Source: Cyanophora paradoxa (taxonomy: Eukaryota; Glaucocystophyceae; Cyanophorales; Cyanophoraceae). From it: 64,000 bases of DNA. Below are positions 19,128 to 27,759 of the stretch, piece by piece. The notes beneath the pieces were generated by a model that worked only from the letters and a program-made list of their open reading frames with translations, was not told where the DNA came from and did not search any database. Within the stretch, counting starts at the first letter, position 1; each line of letters starts with the position of its first letter. A program made the translations under genes and the position numbers. The stretch lies in assembly GCA_004431415.1 (NCBI GenBank), contig QPMI01000408.1, positions 186,001 through 250,000 of the forward strand, written 5' to 3'.

Positions 19128-19886
19128 CTAGCGATTTGCGTCGCTGTTGCGGGCGTTGCCGCGCAGCTCAAAGATCGCGAGTCGAAGCGACGATACCGAG
19201 ACGCACATTTCGCGGGCGGACTTTCGGAGCACCACCGCGTTTCCTTCGCTATCTGCCTTGGCGATGCACACGGCTGCGGCTGCGATGATGACGGGAGAGC
19301 GCCCGGAGCGATTTCCGGCAGATTGCACTAGCTCTTCGGCCCGCGCGATCCCCGCCTTGTCGAGGCCCACGAGGTCGCCCAGGGGCAGCACGAAATCCTT
19401 GGCGCGAGCGCCGGGACCGATGGCGTAGCTGTGGAGCAGCCGGAAGCATTGCAGCACCTCCCTCCTCGTCGCCCCGGACGCGCACACGAATTCGTTGAAG
19501 CGGCGCGCGGCCCGGAGTGCGAGGTTCGCCGAGAAGAGGGCGGCGGCCGCGAGCGGCGCGTAGCGTCGCCCGTTCACCACCGAGCACTTTGCGGCGAGGA
19601 GCGCGGCGGCTCGGTTACGGAAGGACGCGGGAAGATCGAGGCGATCCGCAATCGTGTCGATCTCTATCAAAAGGTTCACGCGCGTGACGAGCACGTCAAC
19701 CTCCCGTTCTAGCTCTAGCTCCGTTTCGCGATCGAGCGCCAACGCCGGTGACATCGCGGCTTCCTCTTTGCGGACCTCGCCGAAATCGCGACAGCCGTCC
19801 GAGGCCGTGCAAGAGTGCGGGCGCTCTCGCGCGTCGAGCCAAGTGCAGCTCGCGTCCAGGACCAGTCCGCACACCCCGCAGGACAT
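19128..19886 (-). CDS. TFIIB-like transcription factor, virus-type
   Basis: A protein of 252 residues. It opens MSCGVCGLVLDASCTWLD, which matches the second knuckle of the TFIIB zinc ribbon (C-x2-C-G-L-V-L). Two cyclin-fold repeats follow: one with RRYAPLAAAALFSANLALRA and a helix VCASGATRREVLQCFRLL, the other with SPVIIAAAAVCIAKA and SARE-MCVSVSSLRLAIFEL. This is the TFIIB/Brf plan, in which the factor bridges TBP-bound promoter and RNA polymerase. The first CxxC knuckle is missing: the sequence upstream of the start codon has none in frame, so the ribbon is incomplete unless an unseen exon exists. Viral TFIIB homologues drive virus-specific promoters; the repeated TATA modules in this block are plausible targets. 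A possible promoter, AAATTAAAAG on the minus strand, lies near 20070. Confidence 0.78.
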   Translation of the reverse strand: MSCGVCGLVLDASCTWLDARERPHSCTASDGCRDFGEVRKEEAAMSPALALDRETELELEREVDVLVTRVNLLIEIDTIADRLDLPASFRNRAAALLAAKCSVVNGRRYAPLAAAALFSANLALRAARRFNEFVCASGATRREVLQCFRLLHSYAIGPGARAKDFVLPLGDLVGLDKAGIARAEELVQSAGNRSGRSPVIIAAAAVCIAKADSEGNAVVLRKSAREMCVSVSSLRLAIFELRGNARNSDANR

Positions 19887-20241
19887 GCCGCGTCGCGTAG
19901 ATGGGGACGGGCGAGGTCGAGTCGCTTCCGTCGCGAAATCGGGGCGTCTGTGCACGTTCTGAGCGGCGGCCCCGCCGGGCTCGACGGCGCCACTGCGTCG
20001 CGTCGGACCCAATATTTCTTGGCGAGTCGTCCACGGGTATACGACGTCGGCAAGGGTTCTTTTAATTTGACGTCGGCGTTGCACACTGGGCTCGGTCCAG
20101 CATAAAACCCTGCGGCGGGGCCGTTGACGCCAGCGAGGGCGGGAACGAAAGCGATACACTCCTTCCTCTAACTATCTTGTTCGATGGGGTAGACCGTCGG
20201 AACACGAGTTCGTTGAACAACGATAGCGCTCCAGCTCGAAC
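19887..20241. other. Divergent promoter region
   Basis: The spacer between the minus-strand TFIIB-like gene and the plus-strand Cys-rich gene. It contains CATAAAACC at 20101-20109 (plus orientation) and AAATTAAAAG (minus orientation) near 20070, candidate TATA boxes for the two sides. No other feature is seen. Confidence 0.5.
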
Positions 20242-22445
20242 ATGTCGGCGTCGACGTCCTCCTCCAACGCTTTGCCCGCCATCGACGCGCGTGGCGTCAA
20301 GCTGCAGCTTCCCAGCTTCATCTCCGTCGGCCGCGATCCAGACCTCATCTGCCGCCCGGCGTGCGCTCGTTGCGGTCTCGAGCGGGTCCCCGCCCCGGCG
20401 TACTTCCTCTCCTGCGCCGTCACGAGCCTCCTCGAACGCACGGGCGCGCCGTCCATGAACCAGGCGCTGGAGCTGCACTCGCGCCCCACGTTCGAGGGCC
20501 TCCGATCCGCAGCATCGATATCCTCGAGCGTCGTGTGCCTCACCTGCGCTCTCACGCTTGTCGGAACCGCCGCCGCCCGCCCCGCGTCCTCCCGGACGTT
20601 CGAGTGCCCCGCCTGCAAGGAGCACCACCCGGCGCCAGACGGTCTCGTCGTCTCCTCGCGGTTCGACGCCTACGTATCTCACCTACAGTTCATCGAGGAC
20701 GCCAAGAGCTCGGACGCGTGGCTCGTTCCCGAGGTCGTGGGGCGCCAGGCGCTATGCGCTGTCTTCGAGCGCGTCGTCGCCATGCAGGAGGCGTCCGAGC
20801 GAGTTGGCGACGGGCCGCCCGAGCCAAATGCCACTCGGTCCACCTCTTCGAAAGCCAAAGTCGCCGGCGGCCTTCCGCCGCCGGCGCCCGACGAGAAGGT
20901 CGCCCCGCGAACTTCGGAGAGCCCGCGGGTCCGGAATCCAGACGCAGAGGAAAGCTCGGGCCCGGGCTCCGGCGCAGCGCCGCCCGCGGAGGCGTCAGCG
21001 TCGGCGTCGGCGTCGGCGTCGGCGACCACGGCGACCACGGCGACCACGGCGGTTGACCGCAAGCAAAAGGGGAAGCAGGCCGCGGTTGCGCCATCGGACG
21101 GTCCCGCGACCGCACAGCCCGCCGCGGAAGCTGCCCCCGCCGAAGACAAGGTGGCCGAGGAGCGCACCAAGCCGCAGCTGCGGAAGAGGCCCCCGCCCGA
21201 GGAGATTTCAAAGACGCCGCCCTCCGCCGAGCCCCATGCGAGCGGACCCGCGGCGCCTCCCGCAAAGCGTCAGCGGAGCAAATGGGGCGCGGGGCGGACC
21301 GCCCGCCTCCCCTACGAAAGCGATAAACTGGTGCGATCCCTCTCGAAGAGCTCGACGCGCCCCCTCCGCCCTCGAGCTCGACGCGTGACCGTATCTTAAC
21401 CACAGGTGAAAGTTCTGTACACGGCCTACTCTTGCCCAGTCGATTCCAAGGAGGATCCCAGCCCGGAGGGCGCAACGTCGGCCTCCGAATCCGACCGCGA
21501 GGGATCCCCGGCGGCCCCCGCGGCGGGCCCGTCGACCGCGAAAGAGGCGGCCTCCGAGGAGGGCGCCGGCGGATCTGATGGTGACGCGGACGGCTCGCGC
21601 GCCGGAAGCCCAGACCCCCGCGAACATGAGCTGGCGGACGCGTGGAACAAGGCGTACACGGCAGCCGCCGGGGGCGAAGTCGGCGCCCTCCCCGCCACCG
21701 CCGGCGAGGGGAGTACGGACGATGGCAGCGCCAGCCCCACCGAAGTCGACCCGGAGAGCCTGGCCGCCTACGAGCTCGGCCTCTGCGCGGGCGTGGACCC
21801 TTCCCTCGTCGGCCGGCGGCTCGACGGCAACGCCGAGGCGCGCGCCGAGCTCCTCGCTCGCGTCCAGCACGCAGGGCGCGAGCGAATTCGAGCCCTTCTC
21901 CTCATCGCTGCCGCTACGCTGGGAGCGTACCAAAAGTACCGCGATCAGCACGGGAATAACAGAAAGCTATGGGCCCACTGGCGCAAACAGCACGTCTTTC
22001 TGAAGTACGACTCGATTCTCGGTGCGCTGGCGCATTGGCAAAACGTTCGATCGCCATGCCATGCATCCGATGCTCACGCGGGGCTCGCGCAGAGGCGATT
22101 GGGTTCCGTCTGGAAATCAACTCATTGAAAGTTGAACTCTACAGCGACCTAAGGTATCTGGCGGAGACCGTCCGTCGCTTCCCCGGCCTCGCGAAAATTT
22201 GCGGGGCGGGCATCTCTCCCGTCGACTTCGTATCCACGGTGCCTCTTCTGCGCACGGCCGACGCCGAGGGCGCGAAACGAGTTGCGGCCCGGGTGGTGGA
22301 CGAGGTCCGGCGGGCCGTAGGCTACCAGTTCGACGAGTCTGTGCTCGCCCTCACGGGCGCAGACGGCGATTCGAATTCGGCGGCTGCCAAAAACGAAGAA
22401 AATAAGGCGGCGGGCGAATCGGAGGACGGAGGCGACCGCGAGTGA
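20242..22445 (+). CDS. Cys-rich, acidic protein of the virus-like block, two introns
   Basis: Exons 20242-21330, 21406-22021 and 22093-22445 join to 685 residues (2,058 bases, exactly divisible by three). The first 140 residues carry paired cysteines: ACARCGLERV, a lone C in YFLSCAV, VCLTCAL and FECPACKEHH, suggesting a two-zinc RING-like or treble-clef module. A long low-complexity Ala/Ser/Pro/Glu region follows, including an (AS)n run at about 20990-21030, then a basic patch PPAKRQRSKWG that could be a nuclear signal. The C-terminal part is helical (QHAGRERIRALLLIAAATLG, YSDLRYLAETVRRFPGLAKI). I do not recognise the family. Without splicing it would look like three broken genes; both introns have GTGCG starts and CAG ends. 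Confidence 0.7.
21331..21405 (+). other. 75-base intron 1 of the Cys-rich gene
   Basis: It begins GTGCGATCCC, has a textbook branch-like CTTAAC 12 bases before the end and closes CACAG. It is phase 0 and a multiple of three, but contains an in-frame TAA (21397-21399), so retention would truncate the protein at that point. Confidence 0.78.
22022..22092 (+). other. 71-base intron 2 of the Cys-rich gene
   Basis: It begins GTGCGCTGGC, has GCTCAC about 20 bases from the end and closes GCGCAG. It is phase 1; one base from the left and two from the right make a Glu codon and the frame continues into the conserved-looking helical C terminus. Its length is not a multiple of three, so it must be removed to reach the final exon. 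Confidence 0.78.
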
Positions 22446-23470
22446 TTATCGGATTACGCTGGGTAATTTGAAATAAATCTGCGTGGCTCGTCGAGTTCAC
22501 ACCACCTTAGTACCAGTTGATTAGCCCAAGTGGCTCGGCAATGGTCATAGGCCGAATAACTGTCGTTTGCTTTTGCCTAGTTGACGACTGTATACGTATT
22601 TTGACCAGCTAACTCACTGAGTCACGAGAATCATTACATTTGTTCGTATATAAATTCCGAAAAAAAGTTCAATCATGAAGCTTGATCATGAAACAATATG
22701 TCAAGCCGTAGCCCTGGTCACTCTCTCAGTACTAGCCTAGTATACGTAGTGGCCATGGCTAGCTATAGAGTCATGATATCGATATCGGTCGATATCAGTG
22801 ACTCAGTACTAGTGACTCAGTGATCATGAGAGAGTGGCGAAGTTTGATCATGACCCCCTCCAAAATACATTCGTCATGGTGTATGCATGATCGATTTGAT
22901 TAACTCATCAATGCATATGAATCTGCAGTTGAGTTTAATTTAGAGGTCGAGACCTAGACCCAGAGCTACTAGCCTAGCCTATCATAGCAGTATAGCTAGC
23001 TATATAGTAGCTATAGGTCGTACTCATGATGATCGCACGCCCGGCCGGCGCCATGATAATCCGATGATCATGATCAAATGCCCAATCTGCAAACTGCCAG
23101 ACTGCGCACCAACTTCCGACAAGACACCCGCCGGCGCCACACACGTGCTCACGGTGTCGACTGCAGCGCTAGCCTCAGGCCTCAGGGCCTTGGGCCTCGC
23201 AAGCGACCTCGCCCGTACGCGTGGCGTTGGCGTTAGCTCAACATGAGACCCCGGACCCCGGCCCGGCCCCGGCCCCGTGCGTGAGCACCCTTCGGGGCCC
23301 GGTCGTCATGAAGTGCATTATAGTTTGAATGGATTTTTGCGGCCCGGCGGCGGCCCGTGCAACTTGGCAAGCATTGACACCGTGGGGACACTGAAAGAGG
23401 GGGGCGGGGCGGGGCACCCTTCTCGGCGCCCGCGGCCGGCGGCCCCCGTCGAGACGCCGACGCGTCATGA
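22446..23470. other. A+T-rich junction between virus-like block and host genes
   Basis: From 22446 to about 23040 the sequence is markedly A+T-richer than the rest and full of short palindromes (TGATCATGA, AGCTAGCTATA, GATATCGATATCGG) and ACTCAGTACTAG-type direct repeats. From 23050 it returns to G+C-rich sequence and holds the 3' flank of the histone gene. I see no gene, transposase or clear target-site duplication. It is the best candidate for the border of an insertion, but a similar A+T-rich island lies between two host genes at 49100-49370. Confidence 0.55.
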
Positions 23471-24305
23471 TCACATGTCGCCGCCGCGCATGCGGCGTGC
23501 GAGTTGAATATCCTGTAAATAATTTCGAGACGAGTGAGTGCGCAGGCGCCCTGGCGGGCCGGGGGCGGGCGCGAACCTTGGGCATGATGGTGATGCGCTT
23601 GGCGTGAATCGCAGCCAGGTTGCTCTCGCTGAGGTGGTTCACGAGGAAGGCCTCGGCGGCCTCGCGGAGGCAGAGGATCGCGTCGCGGCTCCAGCGCAGG
23701 TCGAACTTCTCTTGCCCCTCCAGCTTCTTCTCGTCCTTTACGCCGTCCCCGATCTCCTTGCACTGCGGACGAGGCCCTGAGGGGCTGCGGGGCGGACGGG
23801 CCCGACGGAGCGGGCCGGACGTACAAGGCGGGCGAAGGGCGCGAAGCTGATGAGCGAGTTCGTGGTCTTCTGGTACTTTCGAATCTGTGGTCCCCGGCCA
23901 GGCCCCGTGCGTGAGGGCCGGGACCAGGGGTGCGGCGCGGGCGCGAAGGGGCGGGGATCACCTCGCGCAGCGCGACCGTCCCTATCAGCCCGCGCCGCCG
24001 CGGCCGGCGCCGGTGAGTGCGTCAAGATCAGCGCCGCGGTTCGGCGGGCGCGCGGGCGGGGACGCCGGGGTATGACCGGGGCGGTAGCGGTGAGGCTTCT
24101 TGACGCCGCCGGCGGCGGGCGCGGCGCGCCGGGCCTTCTTGGAGATCAGCTTCTTTGGGACATCGGCGAATCGCTTCCGTGGGGCCTTGGCCCCCGTTCC
24201 CTTCTGTCCCTGCGGCCGATGTCGACGTCGATTCCGACGATCGGCTAGCACCGCGGCCGCGCGCGCCATCGCTCGATCGCTTACCGTAAACTTCATGCGT
24301 GCCAT
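23471..24305 (-). CDS. Divergent histone H3 variant, six exons
   Basis: Exons on the minus strand: 24305-24285, 24209-24077, 23981-23962, 23884-23825, 23762-23577 and 23512-23471, in all 462 bases and 153 residues. The product starts MARMKFT, passes TGAKAPRKR and [12 protein letters not shown], then TVALRE joined to IRKYQKTT, the long alpha-2 helix with [20 protein letters not shown], and [11 protein letters not shown] joined to [13 protein letters not shown]. It is therefore an almost complete H3. Differences from canonical H3: an N-tail six residues longer with altered lysine context, SFAPFARL instead of RKLPFQRL, and loop 1 enlarged by about ten residues ([12 protein letters not shown]) before DLRW. 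A longer loop 1 and a Trp at that place are features of centromeric H3, but the intact C terminus and tail are H3-like. It could be a CenH3 or a special-purpose H3. Confidence 0.9.
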
Positions 24306-24750
24306 GGCGGTGTCGAGCTCCGCTGCGCCAGTCTTTGGGCCGGGCGCCCGTGCGGCGGCGGAGCCTTTTGACCACGACCGGCCCGGAGGGACCAAGCCGC
24401 GCTCCGGCACGTCGCTAGACGCTCTGCGGACGCCATTGCTCACGGGAGCGCCGTAGGCGGCGCTGTAGCTAGCGCCGTCGCGGGCACGAGCGTCGCCCGC
24501 GCGCGGGGGCCGTGCGTACGCCAGGCAGCCGTTGGAAAGTACGGGGGCGGTCACCGTGGCGCATGCGCATTAACGGGCTCAATTCGAGCATCCGCACCGC
24601 GCGCGGGCTAGCTCGATCAACGCGTTTCGGACCTGAGCGCGACGGACGGTCAGGTGACGACAGCGAGGCTCTGAAAGGTGCAGAAGAGTCGTTTACGTGC
24701 TCGGCTAGCTCTAGTACGCGCCGGGGATGTCGGAAAAGAATCTGAGAGGG
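24306..24750. other. Spacer upstream of the H3 variant gene
   Basis: G+C-rich 5' flank of the histone gene, with no gene seen. Frames across it show biased Arg/Ala composition only. Confidence 0.45.
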
Positions 24751-24751
24751 A

Positions 24752-24830
24752 TTGTGCCGGGGCGGGATTCGAACCCGCACGATTATGAGCAGGAGCAACC
24801 GCGACCGAAACGCGTACCCCCGGGACCCCC
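24752..24830 (-). tRNA. tRNA-like 3' half (T arm and B box), 5' half not found
   Basis: On the minus strand GCGGGTTCGAATCCCGC makes a perfect five-pair T arm with a canonical loop and polymerase III B box, followed by CCCGGCA as an acceptor-like 3' strand. An anticodon-like stem ACGCG-TTTCGGT-CGCGG and a CTCATAA loop sequence lie upstream, but I could not find a matching 5' acceptor TGCCGGG, a D arm or an A box at normal spacing. It is either a tRNA with an intron or unusual arm that I could not fold by hand, or a pseudo-tRNA or SINE remnant. Confidence 0.3.
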
Positions 24831-25827
24831 GAAGGATGGAATATGCACGAGGAGGCCGTGCTCTCGTGATAGCCGGCGCGCCGGGTCTCGGGTCCACTTA
24901 GAAGGCGGCGCCCCTAGAGGGACCGATTTTGTATGGGGACCAAGGTCTATGGGCCCGCCCCGATTTGGGATCCGCTGCACACCGGCGTCGAATTTGGCAT
25001 GCGGGGACCCACTTTACTCTTCGATTTTAGCTCGGTGCCGATCCAGCATTTTTTACTATCGAGCGAGATGCCCAGTGAAAAGGGGCACGAAGTTCTCGAG
25101 GAACTTCGGCGGCTCGACGCGCACGAGGGCGGTCGGCTCTAGCGCGGCGCGCAGCCGGCTCTTCAGCACGCAGGGCAAGAGTTCCGATTAAAGAACTCAA
25201 GCCAGCCAGTCTCCGGGGTCACCGGAGCGCAGGCCCTCACTTTTCGGCTACCGGGGGTGACCGGCAGCTTACTGTGAGCAAACGTCTGGGAATGTCACTA
25301 CGATGCTACGGTGCGCGTGCGCGGCGCGCGCGCGAAGGCGGGATCGCGAGCGACCCGACCTGACCCTTAAAGATTCAGCTCGTGGCAGTGGCGCCTGTCG
25401 CGTGCGGGATTAGTGGGGAAGCACGCGGGGAGGCTCCCGGTCGAGCGTGGCTCGACGGGGCTCAGCGGATCACGAGAAACCACAGTGCAAGCCAGTAGTA
25501 TTGGTAGAACTGTGTACCCGGACAAACCCGGTACACGTACCCCTAGCTCGGAGTACTTCGGTCACTGACTCAGGGGAATCGCTGTACCCTGGCAAATACA
25601 CGTGTTCGGCCGTGGCGTACTAACGCCGACATCGGCCCTAGCGGCCCGTAGGCAGCTCTGCAACTAGCAGCACGAAGGCTGCACCTAGCTACTAGTAAGG
25701 TAGCTGTACAAGCTCATAGAAGCGCTAGGACAGCGCTAATCCTGAATGCGACACTGATAGAAAGCATTCGTATCCATGATCGATGGATTTTATCTGATCG
25801 AATTTCGACTTCGCGCGCATGCGCAGG
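24831..25827. other. Long spacer, no gene recognised
   Basis: Mixed-composition sequence with several short stem-forming stretches (for example CTCCGGGGTCACCGGAG at about 25211-25227 and GGTACACGTACC-like repeats near 25540). No open frame has family resemblance, and none of the usual U-snRNA or rRNA signatures was seen. Confidence 0.4.
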
Positions 25828-27615
25828 TGTACGTCACAGTCGCGGAGAACAACCATCGGACCGGGGTCTCCCTCGCCCTTGTCGTCTGCTCCCTCTTCGT
25901 CTCGACGGTATGAGATAAATCTTTGCTGAAGCTTCAGGTTCGAATAACGTTCTGCACTGCCGGTCATGATCAGATCGTCTTCATAAAATGCTTCGTATGC
26001 GCTGTGATCGAGTCCAAGCAGCGTGGCATCTCGTGCGCTGCTTCCAAAAAATTCGATCGATGTCTAAATAAAATTCCTTCCGACGTGCCCTCGAGCTCTG
26101 GATTTAAGTTCTCGCGGCAGGCTGTTCTCCTACATGGGTGGCCTGCTGAAGGGGGGCGGCTTCCTGCCGTACCAGGACATCCTGCTGAAGGAGGAGGTCT
26201 ACAAGCTGCAGATGAAGCGGCTGCAGGAGCTCGACGACGACGACCTGGAGCGGCTCTTCGACATGGCGGGGACGAACAAGTTCCTGCGCGTCCTCAACCT
26301 CGCCTCCAACGGCCTCGGCCGCCGCGGCGTCGAGCGCGTCGTCAACCGCTGCCTCCTCCAGCCCTCCCACCTCACTTCCGAGTTCCCTCGCCCTCGACCA
26401 CAATGCCATAGACTCGGCCGGTGTGCCCGCGGCTGATCATGAGCTGAGCTTTAGATCTTAACTACATTTTCTGTGGCCTCTAAGAGAAGTGCAGGAGCGA
26501 CAATGATCGCCGAGGCTCTTAGCACCGGCATCTCTGCTCTCCGGGTGCGCGAAAAATGAAGATTTCGCGGGCGGAGCCAGAGCCTAACGAGATTTTCGCG
26601 CTGTCCTTTCAAGCAGGAGCTGGCATTGGCAAGGAATCACATCAACGACGCGGGTCCGCCTGGATTCGTGCCTCGGCCTGATTTAATTTTGCGGGTCGGC
26701 TCGCAGCTGGAAAATGCAGAATATTGAACTTCGCGCGAAACAGGGGCGGGCGCCATCGCGGGGGCGCTTGCGGCGCACAACCTGCTCGAGAAGGTCGACC
26801 TCTCCTATAACGACATCGCCGACGCCGGTCCCCGCCGCCGCCCTGCGAACTTTAGGGGGCCGTCCCGAGCGGGCGGGGCGGGGGCAGGTGCCTCGCGGAT
26901 GGCGCAGGCGGTGGAGGCGAGCGAGTGCCTGCGGAGCGTGCGGCTGAAGGGGAACGCGATCGGGAGCCGGGGGGCGGCGGAGCTCGCCGCCGCCCTCCGC
27001 CGCAACGCCGTCCTCCGCCTCCTCGACCTCTCCGAGAACCAGATCGGCCCCGACGGTCCGTCTCCCCGCCCCTCCTTTCTCGCGCCCGCTCATCACGCGC
27101 GGCACAGGCGCGGCTGCGCTTGCGGGGGCCCTCACCGTTAACGCAACCCTCCTGCGAGTGCACACGCCCTCCGGACCCGCTGCGCCCGCATCAATACTTG
27201 GGTCCGCCCGCGGTCGCAGTTCGGCCTGAGCGGGAACGACGTCGGGGACGCGGGGGCGGAGGCGCTGGCGGGGGCCGTGCGGGCGAACGGGCGGCTGGAG
27301 GACCTGCGCGTCGCCCGCTGCGGCTTCGGCGAGGAGGGCCTCTGGGCCCTCGTCGAGGCCCTCTTCGTGAACGGCGCGCTCCAGGTCGTCGACGTGCGCG
27401 GCAACGACCCCGGCGGGGCCTGCCGCCCCCTGCTCGAGGCCGCCGCCCCGCAGCTCCGCGCCCGCCCCGGCGGCCGCCGCCTCGCGCTCCTCTGCGACGA
27501 CGGGTCGGGCCCGGGGGCGGGGGGGGACGAGCCGGGGTTCGCGGGGCCCGCCGGCGGGTCCGGCCGCCGCCTCGGCCGCCTCTTCAGCGCCCGCCCCGCG
27601 TACGAGAAGCTCTAA
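25828..27615 (+). pseudogene. 5'-truncated inverted copy of the LRR membrane-protein gene
   Basis: Exons match those of the minus-strand gene at 27760-31200 one by one: VYVTVAENNHRTGVSLALVV (from 25828), VFIKCFVCAVIESKQRGIS (about 25978), MGGLLKGGGFLPYQDILLKE (26134), the first LRRs to 26375, ATMIAEALSTGISALR (26498 on), ELALARNHINDAG, HNLLEKVDLSYNDIADAG (about 26780), the block ending LLDLSENQIGPDG (27055) and a last LRR exon from about 27218 to a stop at 27615. Everything upstream of 25828, which would encode most membrane segments, is missing. Near 26372-26385 the LRR frame shifts by one base relative to the parent. The C terminus differs and is Gly/Arg-rich. Most introns keep proper GT and AG ends, so the copy is fairly young or still expressed in part. 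Confidence 0.6.
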
Positions 27616-27759
27616 GTAGCTCCTCATCTAGAGTTCCTAAATTCTTACATAGGACATCATCAAAACCACAAGCAAATCGAATATACCGTGGAACGCAAAC
27701 CGCAAATCTAAAGAACAGGGGAAGCTCGAGCCCGAGCCGGCCGCCTGGGGCGCAGCTAG

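Noticed and set aside
21397-21399. Stop codon ending the Cys-rich protein and a new gene starting at a GTG
   Set aside because: The stop lies inside a good intron (GTGCG, CTTAAC, CACAG), and the following frame has no ATG for more than 200 residues.
1-22445. Polinton/Maverick or virophage identity
   Set aside because: The polymerase lacks protein-primed hallmarks, and the very large UL9-type helicase, TFIIB and MORC-like genes do not fit; no integrase or FtsK-type packaging ATPase is seen in the window.
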